The notes under the pieces: model-generated
Database searches by the model: none
What the model was told of the DNA's origin: nothing
What the model saw: the letters and a program-made list of their open reading frames with translations, nothing else
Source of the DNA: Rhodoferax sp. U11-2br
GTDB taxonomy: Bacteria > Pseudomonadota > Gammaproteobacteria > Burkholderiales > Burkholderiaceae_C
Assembly (NCBI RefSeq): GCF_018619435.1
Contig: NZ_JAHFZF010000002.1
Span: forward strand, 186,001 to 250,000
DNA length: 64,000 nt
Direction: 5' to 3'
Program-made: the position numbers and the translations under genes
Shown here: in pieces, positions 1 through 8,924 of the stretch
Layout: every line of letters starts with the position of its first letter
Position numbering within the stretch: the first letter of the stretch is position 1

Positions 1-263
1 AGGTAGTGGGCCCAGGTGGGTTTGTCGGCCGACAACTCGCAGGCATTGTCAAACGCGCCGATGCTTGACGGCAACTGCCCGGTCATCAGTGCAAAACGCG
101 AGGGTGCACACAGCGGGCTGTTGCAGTAGGCTGAATCAAACACCACCCCTTCTTTGGCCAAGCGGTCAATGTGCGGGGTTTTGCCAGTGACATCACCGTA
201 GGCCGACAAATAGCGCGGGTTGAGCTGATCCGCCATCAGGATCAGGATGTTTTTCTGAGGCAT
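1..263 (-). CDS. betC: Choline-sulfatase, N-terminal part (cut by window edge)
   Basis: Hydrolyses choline-O-sulfate to choline and sulfate in the cytoplasm. The visible N-terminus reads MPQKNILILMADQLNPRYLS, the usual choline-sulfatase opening, with the metal-binding Asp of the sulfatase fold. Downstream, the sulfatase signature C-A-P-S-R (from SPLCAPSR) supplies the Cys that matures to formylglycine. A purine-rich AGGGAG site lies about 8 nt before the ATG. The start codon overlaps the stop of the upstream ureohydrolase by one base (TGATG), so the two are probably translationally coupled. The rest of the gene runs off the left edge. Another type I sulfatase is possible, but the N-terminus is typical of BetC. 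Confidence 0.85.
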   Translation of the reverse strand, partial: MPQKNILILMADQLNPRYLSAYGDVTGKTPHIDRLAKEGVVFDSAYCNSPLCAPSRFALMTGQLPSSIGAFDNACELSADKPTWAHY

Positions 264-1207
264 CACACAGCTCCCTGGCGCTGCTTGAAGGCCAGCGCCA
301 GCACGCACAAAATTTCAAAGAGCACATTGGCGGCGTTCTGGGCGGTCAGGCCCGAAGGGTCAAACGGCGGCGACACCTCGACCACATCACCCCCAACAAA
401 ATCCAGCCCAGCCAGTTCACGGATCAACCGCTGGGCCTCGACCATGGTCAGGCCACCGGATTCGGGGGTTCCAGTGCCCGGCGCAAACACCGGGTCCAAC
501 CCATCCACGTCAAACGACAGATAGGTGGGGCCGCTGCCTGCCACCCGGCGCGCTTCTTCAGCGGCCCAGCGCCAGCCACGGTCGGTGAACTCTTCCATGT
601 AGACCACCCGCATGCCCCTGTCATGGCTGAACTGCCACATGTCAGGGTGGTTCAAGGAGCCGCGAATACCGATTTGGATCACCCGCTTGGGATCCAGCAA
701 ACCTTCCTCGACCGCACGGCGAAAAGGCGCACCGTGGTGAAAACGAGAGCCCAGGTAGTCATCTCCGGTGTCGCAGTGGGCATCGATGTGCACCATGCCC
801 AGTGGACGTTCCTTGGCCAGTGCCCGCAGGATCGGCAGGGTCACCGAGTGGTCACCCCCGACCGACAGCGGGACCACGCGGCTCTGATGCACCTTGTCAA
901 AAAAAGCCTGGATTTCCTTGAGGGCGGCGGTCAGCTCATAGGGTTGTTCCAGCCAGGCGTCGCCCAGATCGGCCACCCGTGCCAGATCAAACGGGCCAAC
1001 ACCGCTGGCCTGGTTGTAACGCCGCACCAGGGTGGTCTGCTCGCGCACGGCACGTGGGCCATGGCGGGCACCGGTGCGGTTGGTCACACCGCCGTCGAAC
1101 GGCACACCAATCACACCAATGTCGACACCGTCCAGTTGGTCCACCAGGGGGGTTCGAAAAAAACTCGCCAGCCCGGAATAACGCGGCCTGAGTTGCGGAT
1201 TGGCCAT
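263..1207 (-). CDS. Agmatinase/ureohydrolase family enzyme
   Basis: A manganese- or nickel-type ureohydrolase (agmatinase, guanidinobutyrase or related), 314 aa from this start. The metal-ligand motifs are all present: GGDHS, HIDAHCD, and SFDVDGLDP followed by a Gly/Thr-rich substrate loop. The chosen ATG (1207) gives the family length, but its GGAG sits directly against the ATG; an in-frame ATG at 1237 would add ten residues. It is transcribed away from tauA and coupled to the downstream choline-sulfatase. The substrate (agmatine, guanidinobutyrate, guanidine or a sulfonate-related guanidino compound such as taurocyamine) cannot be read from sequence. Its neighbours make a quaternary-amine or sulfonate nitrogen source plausible, which is inference only. 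Confidence 0.85.
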   Translation of the reverse strand: MANPQLRPRYSGLASFFRTPLVDQLDGVDIGVIGVPFDGGVTNRTGARHGPRAVREQTTLVRRYNQASGVGPFDLARVADLGDAWLEQPYELTAALKEIQAFFDKVHQSRVVPLSVGGDHSVTLPILRALAKERPLGMVHIDAHCDTGDDYLGSRFHHGAPFRRAVEEGLLDPKRVIQIGIRGSLNHPDMWQFSHDRGMRVVYMEEFTDRGWRWAAEEARRVAGSGPTYLSFDVDGLDPVFAPGTGTPESGGLTMVEAQRLIRELAGLDFVGGDVVEVSPPFDPSGLTAQNAANVLFEILCVLALAFKQRQGAV

Positions 1208-1392
1208 CTCCGGATAGCACTGAATGTCTTTGATCATATGGCGGGCGACTGTAAGACCCGCCGTCGCCAGCCACAAACATGATTTCCGAATAAGCAAGCG
1301 TGGTTTTGTTCGTTGGCGCCCAGCACATCGGCAACTACTATTTTCTGCCGAGCGTGTGTCATCGCTTTGAACCCCTAGAAGGAATGAAAAAC

Positions 1393-2403
1393 ATGAAATT
1401 GATGAAAAATCTGCTGGCCTCCGTTGTGGGTGGGCTGATGGTCGTCACGAGCTCACTGGCACTCGCAGCGGACAACAAGGTTGTGGTTGCCTACCAGACC
1501 GACGCCCTGCCGTTCCAGGTGGGTATTGCCAATGGCGACTTTGCCAAAACCACCGGCTACCAGATCGATTTCCGCAAATTCAACTCCGGCGCGGACATCT
1601 TTGCCGCGATTGCATCGGGTGACGTGCAGGTCGGTTATGTCGGCTCCAGCCCTTATGCCGCAGCCACCTCGCGCGGCCTGGATGTGAAGGCGTTCTACAT
1701 CACCTCGATCTCTGGCATTGACGAAGCCCTGGTGGTGCGTAACGGCTCGGGCATCAACTCGCTGGCCGACCTCAAGGGCAAAAAGCTGGCCGCCGCACCC
1801 GTGTCGACCGATCACTACCAACTGCTGGCTTTGATCAAAAGCCAGGGCCTGACCGAAAAAGACGTGCAGGTGTTCGCCATTCCGCAACCTGAAATCGTCG
1901 CCGCTTACAACCGGGGCGACCTGGACGGTGGTTTCGTCTGGGACCCGGCGCTGACTGAGTTGAAGAAAAACGGCAAGGTGCTGGTGACTTCCAAAGACGT
2001 GGCCGACAAGGGCGCTCCGACCTTCAGTGCCTGGGTGGCCACCGGTGCTTTTGCCAAGACCAATCCGGAATTTCTGAAGAAGTTTGCCGCTGTCACGGAC
2101 AAGTATGCGCAATCCTTTGTCACCAACAAAGCGGCCTGGGGACCGGATAGTGACAATGCCAAGACCCTGGCCAAATTCCTCGGCGGCACACCGCAAGATC
2201 AGGCCGCTGCGCTGCTGAACCTGTCGCTGTTGCCGCTGCCGGTGCAAAGCACTGAAGCCTGGCTCGGTGGGGGCGAAAACTCAGGCATCGCCAAGATCCT
2301 CAAGAACACCGCACTGTTCCTGAAGGAGCAAAAGAAGATTTCTGAGGTGTTGCCCAGCTACGCCGCTTACGTGTCGCCGGTTTATCTGCCTGCCCACAAG
2401 TAA
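1393..2403 (+). CDS. tauA: Taurine ABC transporter, periplasmic binding protein
   Basis: Binds taurine in the periplasm and delivers it to TauBC. It has a Sec signal peptide (MKLMKNLLASVVGGLMVV.., cleavage after ALA) and a mature SsuA/TauA-type fold. The stretch QPEIVAAYNRGDLDGGFVW is characteristic of TauA. AGAAGGA at 1377-1383 is 9 nt from the ATG at 1393 and touches the earlier in-frame ATG at 1384, so 1393 is the better start. The protein is about 336 aa. tauB follows after 81 nt and xsc lies downstream, which supports taurine rather than a general alkanesulfonate. Specificity for another sulfonate cannot be excluded. Confidence 0.9.
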   Translation: MKLMKNLLASVVGGLMVVTSSLALAADNKVVVAYQTDALPFQVGIANGDFAKTTGYQIDFRKFNSGADIFAAIASGDVQVGYVGSSPYAAATSRGLDVKAFYITSISGIDEALVVRNGSGINSLADLKGKKLAAAPVSTDHYQLLALIKSQGLTEKDVQVFAIPQPEIVAAYNRGDLDGGFVWDPALTELKKNGKVLVTSKDVADKGAPTFSAWVATGAFAKTNPEFLKKFAAVTDKYAQSFVTNKAAWGPDSDNAKTLAKFLGGTPQDQAAALLNLSLLPLPVQSTEAWLGGGENSGIAKILKNTALFLKEQKKISEVLPSYAAYVSPVYLPAHK

Positions 2404-2484
2404 TCAGTTTTCTTCCTGTCAACGCCGCGTTCACCGGGCCAGTCCTGGCTTCGCGGCGTGTTTGCGATACCAACCGGAAACAAC

Positions 2485-3276
2485 ATGCTTCGAATTGACC
2501 AGGCCACTGTTTTTTTTGCCGCCCGCGATGGCCGCGCCGTGCAGGCGCTGGACCGGGTGTCGCTTGACATTCCCGAGGGCAGCTTTGTGGTGGCGCTGGG
2601 CACCTCGGGCTGCGGCAAGTCCACCCTGCTCAATGCGATGGCGGGCTTTTTGCCCTTGTCTCATGGCAGTATCACGCTGGATGGCCGCCCCATCATCGGG
2701 CCGGGTGCCGACCGCGGCGTCGTGTTTCAGAAAGACACCTTGCTGCCCTGGAAATCGGTGCTGGACAACGTGGCTCTGGGCCTGAAATTCGCCGGTATCT
2801 CGCGCACCGAGCGCCGTGATAGGGCCATGGAACTGCTGCGACTCGTGGGTCTGCAGGACTTTGCCAATGCAGCGCCCTACGAGTTGTCTGGTGGCATGCG
2901 CCAGCGGGTTGGTATTGCCCGGGCGCTGGCACCCGACCCTGCCATTCTGCTGATGGACGAGCCGTTTGGTGCGCTGGACAGCATGACGCGTGAACAGATG
3001 CAGGAGTTGCTGGTATCGGTCTGGTCACGCACCGGCAAACGCATTTTTTTCATCACCCATTCGATTGACGAGGCGCTGGTGCTGGGCACGCAGGTGGTGG
3101 TGATGTCGCCGCGCCCAGGGCGCATCGTGGCGCGGTTTGACCTGGATTTTGTCCGCACCATCGCCCGTGACGGTGACCCGCGAGCGGTCAAGACATCCGT
3201 CGCGTTCACAGGCTTGCGGGAAGACATCCGCGCCATCATCCACCAGTCGGAAGACCAGAAGGAGCTTGTGTCATGA
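2485..3276 (+). CDS. tauB: Taurine ABC transporter, ATPase
   Basis: Cytoplasmic ATPase of the taurine importer, 263 aa, normal length for the family. Walker A is GTSGCGKST near residue 39, the ABC signature is LSGGMRQR, Walker B is [12 protein letters not shown], and the switch His lies in FITHSIDEA. The start was chosen at 2485 because the protein there begins MLRIDQ, typical of nitrate/sulfonate ATPases. The last four bases overlap the start of tauC (ATGA), a standard coupled arrangement. Confidence 0.92.
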   Translation: MLRIDQATVFFAARDGRAVQALDRVSLDIPEGSFVVALGTSGCGKSTLLNAMAGFLPLSHGSITLDGRPIIGPGADRGVVFQKDTLLPWKSVLDNVALGLKFAGISRTERRDRAMELLRLVGLQDFANAAPYELSGGMRQRVGIARALAPDPAILLMDEPFGALDSMTREQMQELLVSVWSRTGKRIFFITHSIDEALVLGTQVVVMSPRPGRIVARFDLDFVRTIARDGDPRAVKTSVAFTGLREDIRAIIHQSEDQKELVS

Positions 3277-4214
3277 CAGACATTGCAGCAGACCCCCTGT
3301 TTGTGAACGTGAAACAACCCAGCCAGGACATCCCCAGCCCAGCAAAGCCTGCCGCACACGTGGGTTCACGGCGCGGCGACCGGGCGGAGCAGGACAAACC
3401 CGTCGATTTCAGACCCAAACTGGTTGAGATGCGCTCCTTTGGTATCGGCGGCCAGGCCACGGTCAGCATCAGCATCGCCACCGGTGTAGCCATCCTGTTG
3501 TTATGGTGGCTCGTCGCCAAAACTGGCTCGGTGCCCCACCTGTTTCTGCCAACTCCAGCCGAGGTGCTGGCCACCGCGACCTCCATCTTCCAGGACGGTT
3601 ATGCCAACGCCACGCTGTGGGAACATGTGTCGGCCAGCCTGACCCGCATCCTCAGCGCCCTGGCCATTGCGGTTGGCCTGGGTATTCCGGTGGGTCTGCT
3701 GATGGGCCTGAACCGCTGGGCCAAAGGCATTCTGGACACGCCCATCGAGTTCTACTGGCCGCTGCCCCCGCTGGCCTACCTGCCGCTGATGATCATCTGG
3801 CTGGGCATTGGCGAGACCTCCAAAATTGCCCTGCTGACCCTGGCCATGTTTGCGCCGATTGTGCTGTCGGCGCAGGCCGGTGTGCGCTCGCTGCCGATTG
3901 AACGCGTCAACGCCGCGCTGACTTTGGGCGCCAGCCGTTGGCAGCTGTTTTGCGAGGTGGTGCTGCCCTCGGCCCTGCCCGAGATCCTGACCGGCATCCG
4001 CATTGCGCTGGGGGTGGGCTGGGGCACGCTGGTGGCGGCCGAGCTGATTGCCTCGACCCGTGGCATTGGTTACATGACGATGTCAGCCTCGCACTTTCTG
4101 GCCACCGATGCGGTGTTTGTTGGCATCGGCATCATCGCCGCTTGTGCCTTCAGCTTTTCACTCGCCATGCGGCTGCTGGAGCGTGTGCTGGTGCCCTGGA
4201 AAGGCAAGAGCTAA
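3273..4214 (+). CDS. tauC: Taurine ABC transporter, permease
   Basis: Inner-membrane permease, 313 aa. It has a polar N-terminal extension of about 55 residues before the first membrane helix, then five or six hydrophobic segments with the BPD-type cytoplasmic loop near [18 protein letters not shown] (the EAA-like motif that docks on TauB). The N-terminal extension is longer than in E. coli TauC, and many beta-proteobacterial homologues share such a tail. It overlaps tauB by 4 nt. Confidence 0.92.
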   Translation: MTDIAADPLFVNVKQPSQDIPSPAKPAAHVGSRRGDRAEQDKPVDFRPKLVEMRSFGIGGQATVSISIATGVAILLLWWLVAKTGSVPHLFLPTPAEVLATATSIFQDGYANATLWEHVSASLTRILSALAIAVGLGIPVGLLMGLNRWAKGILDTPIEFYWPLPPLAYLPLMIIWLGIGETSKIALLTLAMFAPIVLSAQAGVRSLPIERVNAALTLGASRWQLFCEVVLPSALPEILTGIRIALGVGWGTLVAAELIASTRGIGYMTMSASHFLATDAVFVGIGIIAACAFSFSLAMRLLERVLVPWKGKS

Positions 4215-4339
4215 AGCCACTGTCTGCCCGGCCTGCGGTTTGAACACCGCTGCGGCCTGCGTGCCGAGATTTGGCCAGCAGCTGCTGGCCTGCATCCCTT
4301 TTTCTTCCCGACCTCCCTTCAAGACACACCACTTCCCCG

Positions 4340-6157
4340 ATGAGCACTCCCACCTCTCCCGCACGCACCGTGGCCACCGGCCCGCAAAAAATGACCCCGT
4401 CCGAGGCCTTTGTCGAAACCCTGGTGGCCAATGACGTCACCGACATCTTTGGCATCATGGGCTCAGCCTTCATGGACGCCATGGACATTTTTGAACCCGC
4501 TGGCATCAACTTGGTGTCGGTCGTGCATGAACAGGGTGCTGCCCACATGGCCGACGGCTACGCCCGCGTCAGTGGCCGCCACGGTGTGGTAATTGGCCAG
4601 AACGGCCCGGGCATCAGCAACTGCGTCACCGCGATTGCCGCCGCGTACTGGGCGCACAGCCCGGTGGTGATCGTCACGCCTGAGACCGGCACCATGGGCA
4701 TGGGCCTGGGTGGCTTCCAAGAGGCCAACCAGCTGCCGATGTTCCAGGAGTTCACCAAGTATCAGGGCCATGTGAACAACCCCAAACGCATTGCCGAATA
4801 CACCGCGCGCTGCTTTGACCGCGCCTTGAGCGACCTGGGCCCGACCCAGCTCAACATCCCGCGCGACTACTTCTATGGCGAGATCACCACCGAGATCCCG
4901 CAGCCGCAACGGGTGGAGCGTGGCGCCGGGGGTGAGAGCAGCCTGAATGCCGCTGCCGAGCTGCTGGCCAACGCCAAATTCCCGGTGATCCTGGCCGGGG
5001 GTGGGGTGGTGCTGGGCAATGCGGTGGAAGAACTCACAGCGCTGGCCGAGCATCTGGGTGCGCCGGTGGCCACCGGCTACCTGCGCAACGACGCCTTTCC
5101 GGCCAGCCACCCGCTGTGGGCCGGGCCGCTGGGTTACCAGGGCTCCAAGGCTGCGATGAAGCTGATTGCCCAGGCCGACGTGGTGTTGGCTTTGGGCTCG
5201 CGCATGGGACCGTTTGGCACCCTACCGCAACACGGGCTGGACTACTGGCCCAAGAACGCCAAGATCATCCAGGTCGAGGCCGACCACACCAACCTCGGGC
5301 TGGTCAAGAAAATCAACGTCGGCATTCACGGTGATGCCCGGGCCACGGCGCAGGCGCTGTTGCAGCGTTTGGAAGGAAAAACACTTGTAGCCCATGCGAA
5401 TCGGGAGCAACGCGCTACTGTTATTGAAGCAGAGAAGGCCGCCTGGGAACAAGAGCTGGATGCCTGGACCCACGAGCGCGACCCATTTAGCCTGGACATC
5501 ATTGCCGAGAACGCCAAGGAGCCCACCTTCAACGGCGGCCAGTGGTTGCACCCGCGCCAGGTGCTGCGCGAGCTGGAAAAAGCCATGCCGCCGCGCGTGA
5601 TGGTGTCCACCGACATCGGCAACATCAACTCGGTGGCCAACAGCTACCTGCGTTTTGAGGAGCCGCGCAGCTTCTTCGCGCCGATGAGTTTTGGCAACTG
5701 CGGTTATGCGCTGCCGACCATCATCGGTGCCAAACGTGCGGCACCCGAACGCCCGGCAGTGGCCTATGCGGGGGACGGTGCCTGGGGCATGAGCATGTCC
5801 GAGATTTTGACGGCCGTGCGCCACGACATTCCGGTGACGGCGGTGGTGTTCCACAACCGGCAATGGGGCGCCGAGAAGAAGAATCAGGTGGACTTCTACA
5901 ACCGCCGTTTTGTCGCCGGTGAACTCGACAACCCAAGTTTTGCCGGGATTGCCATCGCCATGGGCGCCGAAGGCGTGGTGGTGGACCGCCTGGAAGACGT
6001 CGGGCCCGCGCTCCAAAAAGCCATCGACGCCCAGATGAACCTAGGCAAAACCACGGTGATCGAGATTCTGGTGACCCAGGAGCTGGGTGATCCGTTCCGC
6101 CGCGACGCGCTGTCCAAGCCAGTGCGTTTTCTGGACAAGTACAAGGACTACGTGTGA
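4340..6157 (+). CDS. xsc: Sulfoacetaldehyde acetyltransferase
   Basis: Thiamine-diphosphate enzyme that converts sulfoacetaldehyde plus phosphate to acetyl phosphate and sulfite, the desulfonation step of taurine breakdown. It is 605 aa from ATG 4340, and there is no clear Shine-Dalgarno. Diagnostic features are KMTPSEAFVETLVAN, FGIMGSAFMDAMD, the catalytic Glu64 in VVHEQGA, and the ThDP/Mg site GDGAWGM...N near residue 476. The deaminating partner (taurine-pyruvate aminotransferase or taurine dehydrogenase) is not nearby. Residues about 346-365 are encoded by a stretch (5386-5417 and flanks) that matches a dispersed repeat and has AT-richer codons than the rest of the gene. Confidence 0.95.
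   Translation: MSTPTSPARTVATGPQKMTPSEAFVETLVANDVTDIFGIMGSAFMDAMDIFEPAGINLVSVVHEQGAAHMADGYARVSGRHGVVIGQNGPGISNCVTAIAAAYWAHSPVVIVTPETGTMGMGLGGFQEANQLPMFQEFTKYQGHVNNPKRIAEYTARCFDRALSDLGPTQLNIPRDYFYGEITTEIPQPQRVERGAGGESSLNAAAELLANAKFPVILAGGGVVLGNAVEELTALAEHLGAPVATGYLRNDAFPASHPLWAGPLGYQGSKAAMKLIAQADVVLALGSRMGPFGTLPQHGLDYWPKNAKIIQVEADHTNLGLVKKINVGIHGDARATAQALLQRLEGKTLVAHANREQRATVIEAEKAAWEQELDAWTHERDPFSLDIIAENAKEPTFNGGQWLHPRQVLRELEKAMPPRVMVSTDIGNINSVANSYLRFEEPRSFFAPMSFGNCGYALPTIIGAKRAAPERPAVAYAGDGAWGMSMSEILTAVRHDIPVTAVVFHNRQWGAEKKNQVDFYNRRFVAGELDNPSFAGIAIAMGAEGVVVDRLEDVGPALQKAIDAQMNLGKTTVIEILVTQELGDPFRRDALSKPVRFLDKYKDYV
5386..5417 (-). repeat. Dispersed 32-bp repeat core, inside xsc
   Basis: Read on the minus strand this is TAGC, 20 nt, GGGCTACA, the same rigid layout as the intergenic copies. 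The flanking DNA (TGTTATTGAAGCAGAG on the plus strand) has unusually AT-rich codons. It is in frame with xsc and lies in a variable inter-domain region. Confidence 0.6.
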
Positions 6158-6202
6158 GCGTTTGGCGCACCACGAGCGCAAGGTCTATAAGCCATTTTGG
6201 CC

Positions 6203-6234
6203 CCTAGCCCTCATTTATAGAGGGCCAATAGCTA
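6203..6234 (-). repeat. Dispersed 32-bp repeat core, intergenic (xsc to GMC oxidoreductase)
   Basis: Minus strand reads TAGC, 20 nt, GGGCTAGG, continuing as GGCCAAAATGGC. The 20-nt spacer contains GGCCCTC and TGAG halves that pair with the flanks, giving a partial palindrome. Together with its flanks (about 6189-6242) it fills most of the 129-nt gap. Confidence 0.8.
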
Positions 6235-6286
6235 TATTTAACATAGCACCATGACGCCACTTGCCAACGCCTTCGTTTGATTCACC

Positions 6287-7897
6287 ATGCCCCCAGAATT
6301 TGACTACATCATCGTGGGTGCAGGCTCCAGCGGCTGCGTGCTGGCGGGCCGTCTGAGTGAAGACCCGGCCACCCGTGTGCTGCTGCTCGAAGCCGGGCCG
6401 CCGGACCATTCGCTGTGGTTGCACCTGCCCATCGGTTACGGCAAAACCATGTGGAGCAAGACCTACAACTGGCGTTTTGAAACAACACCCGAACCTGGCA
6501 TGGCCGGGCGGCGCATCTACTGGCCGCGTGGCAAAACCCTGGGCGGTTGCAGCGCCATCAATGGCCTGATCTACATCCGTGGCCAGCGGCAGGACTACGA
6601 CCGCTGGGCCAGCATGGGCAACACCGGCTGGAGTTATGCCGATGTGCTGCCTTACTTCATCCGCTCTGAGGGCAACCAGCGCGGAGCCTCTGAGTACCAC
6701 GGCGCTGACGGGCCACTCCAAGTGAGTGACATCGGCGCCAAACACCCGCTGATCGAGGCTTTCATCCAGGGGGCCAGCGAACTCGGGGTGCCACGCAATG
6801 AGGACTTCAACGGGCCTGAGCAGACTGGCGCGGGCTATTTCCAACTCAACACCTTCAGGGGTTGGCGCTGCAGCACCGCTACCGCGTTTCTGAAACCCGC
6901 ACGCCGACGCCGCAACCTGACGATTCAGACCAACGCCATCAGCACTGGCCTGATCTTCGAGGGCAAGCGGGCCGTGGGTGTGCACTACCGCCAGGACGGG
7001 GTGGCCAAGGAGGCTCGCTGCACGATCGAGGTGTTGCTGGCCGCAGGCGCAGTGCAGTCACCGCAGCTTCTGCAGGTCTCAGGAATCGGCCCCAAGGCTT
7101 TGCTGGCGCAACACGGCATTGCGCTGATCCATGACGCGCCTGAAGTGGGCGAGAACCTGCAAGACCATTTGCAGATTCGGCTAGGGTTTGAATGCAGCCA
7201 GCCGATCACCACCAACGACCAGCTCAACTCATGGGTCGGCAAGCTCAAAATCGGTCTGCAATGGTTGTTGCAGCGCAGCGGCCCGCTCGCAGTGGGCATC
7301 AACCAGGGTGGTTGTTTCATGCGTGCCCTGCCCAAAGAGTCGACGACGCCCGACATCCAGTTCCATGTGGCCACGCTGTCCGCCGACATGGCGGGCGGCC
7401 AGGTGCATCCGTATTCGGGCTTCACGCTGTCGGTCTGCCAGTTGCGCCCCGAGTCACGTGGTCAGATTCACATCCGTAGTGCCGACCCGCTGGAGGCACC
7501 GGATATCTCCCCCAACTACCTGAGCACCGAGTTGGACCAGCGCACCGTGGTGGCTGCGGTCAAGACGGCGCGCGCTGTCGCTGCCAGCAACGCCCTTAGT
7601 CCCTTGGTGCACCGCGAGGTCAAACCCGGCCCCGACGTCAACACAGATGCCGATATTCTGGCCTTTTGCCGCCAGCACGGCGCCACCATCTTCCACCCGG
7701 TGGGCACCTGCCGCATGGGGGTGGATGTCACTGCGGTGGTGGACCCCCGACTGCGTGTCAACGGTGTTCAGGGCCTGCGCGTGGTGGACTGCTCAGTGAT
7801 GCCCACCCTGGTGTCGGGCAACACCCATGCGGCAGCGGTGATGCTGGCCGAGAAGGCGGTGGACATGATTCGCGAAGACCATCCAGGCCGACGTTAA
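6287..7897 (+). CDS. GMC-family FAD oxidoreductase (choline/alcohol dehydrogenase-like)
   Basis: FAD-dependent glucose-methanol-choline oxidoreductase, 536 aa. The N-terminal dinucleotide fold is FDYIIVGAGSSGCVLAGRLS, followed by a GMC signature around GGCSAINGLIYIRG. The C-terminal active-site His is in HPVGTCRMG, with the closing motif MPTLVSGNTHAAAVMLAEKA. BetA-type choline dehydrogenases have this architecture, and the nearby choline-sulfatase makes choline a reasonable guess. GMC enzymes with this length and similarity act on many alcohols, so the substrate is left open. It stands alone downstream of xsc behind a repeat element. Confidence 0.88.
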   Translation: MPPEFDYIIVGAGSSGCVLAGRLSEDPATRVLLLEAGPPDHSLWLHLPIGYGKTMWSKTYNWRFETTPEPGMAGRRIYWPRGKTLGGCSAINGLIYIRGQRQDYDRWASMGNTGWSYADVLPYFIRSEGNQRGASEYHGADGPLQVSDIGAKHPLIEAFIQGASELGVPRNEDFNGPEQTGAGYFQLNTFRGWRCSTATAFLKPARRRRNLTIQTNAISTGLIFEGKRAVGVHYRQDGVAKEARCTIEVLLAAGAVQSPQLLQVSGIGPKALLAQHGIALIHDAPEVGENLQDHLQIRLGFECSQPITTNDQLNSWVGKLKIGLQWLLQRSGPLAVGINQGGCFMRALPKESTTPDIQFHVATLSADMAGGQVHPYSGFTLSVCQLRPESRGQIHIRSADPLEAPDISPNYLSTELDQRTVVAAVKTARAVAASNALSPLVHREVKPGPDVNTDADILAFCRQHGATIFHPVGTCRMGVDVTAVVDPRLRVNGVQGLRVVDCSVMPTLVSGNTHAAAVMLAEKAVDMIREDHPGRR

Positions 7898-7965
7898 ACC
7901 GCAGCTTGCCAGCTACTGGCCTTGCTACAGTGTGTGCATGCGCCTTTTTCCCGATTGATTGCTGT

Positions 7966-8745
7966 ATGTCCGTGCCCGAATCCATCAACTGGCTGGAAGA
8001 CGGCTGTCCCTACAGCCCGCGTTTCCAGGACCGTTACCACTCCTGCACCGGTGGCCTGGCGCAGGCTGCGGGTGTTTTTTTGCGGGGGTGTGGATTGCCA
8101 CAGCGCTGGCATGAGCAGGACCACTTCACCATTCTGGAAACCGGTTTTGGCCTGGGCCAGAACTTTCTGGCCACCTGGGCCGCGTGGTTGGCCGACCCAC
8201 AGCGCTGCCAGCAATTGCACTTTGTCTCGGTGGAGGCGTATCCGGTGGCTGCGGCTGACTTGGTCCGTGCCGCACAAGCGGCTGAGGCGGGTCTTGGTGA
8301 ACTGGCCCTGCCGCTGGTGCCGGTTGGACCGCTGGCCGACGAACTGGCGGGTGTTTGGCAAAACCTGTCACCGGGCCAACATCACTTTCAATTTGCCCAG
8401 GGCCGGGTGCAATTGACACTGGCTGTGGCTGATGTGGTGCAGGTGTTGCCAGGGCTGGACGTGGTGGCTGACGCGGTGTTCCTGGACGGTTTCAGCCCCG
8501 GCATCAACCCCGACATGTGGTCAGCGGCCACGCTGCAGGCGGTGGCAGGCTTGTGCCGCCGCGGAACCACGCTGGCCACCTACACCATCGCACGGCGGGT
8601 GCGTGATGGTCTGACACAGGCGGGTTTCGCGGTCAAGAAGTGCCAGGGTTTGCCACCCAAGCGGGACCGGCTGGAGGCTGTTTTTCAGGGTCTGGACAAC
8701 TCAGCTGCGTCCGCACCCGCGCAGCTCGCACCGCTGAGCGCCTGA
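7966..8745 (+). CDS. mnmD: tRNA mnm5s2U34 methyltransferase domain protein (MnmC N-terminal/MnmD type)
   Basis: About 259 aa, matching only the SAM-dependent methyltransferase half of MnmC, which methylates nm5U34 to mnm5U34 in tRNA. Seen: WLEDGCPYSPRFQDRYHS at the N-terminus, the SAM-binding ILETGFGLGQNFL, VFLDGFSPGINPDMW, and the closing GLPPKRDRLEAVF. In many gammaproteobacteria the protein continues with an FAD oxidase domain; here the gene stops after the methyltransferase. The gene symbol follows usage for stand-alone forms. The start was chosen at MSVPESINW. Confidence 0.8.
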   Translation: MSVPESINWLEDGCPYSPRFQDRYHSCTGGLAQAAGVFLRGCGLPQRWHEQDHFTILETGFGLGQNFLATWAAWLADPQRCQQLHFVSVEAYPVAAADLVRAAQAAEAGLGELALPLVPVGPLADELAGVWQNLSPGQHHFQFAQGRVQLTLAVADVVQVLPGLDVVADAVFLDGFSPGINPDMWSAATLQAVAGLCRRGTTLATYTIARRVRDGLTQAGFAVKKCQGLPPKRDRLEAVFQGLDNSAASAPAQLAPLSA

Positions 8746-8924
8746 AGACAGGCAGGACAACATCGCCCACCGGCAGGTAAGCGCCCGGACTTGGCACAAG
8801 CCGTCATTTCAGGCATAAGCAAATGCACAAAAGATACACGCCTGAGCTTGGCTGATTTCCTTCGTTGCGGCTGGGTGCGTCGGTCTCTAGCATGGGCCTT
8901 TGCTTGACTCCTGCAGGACACACA

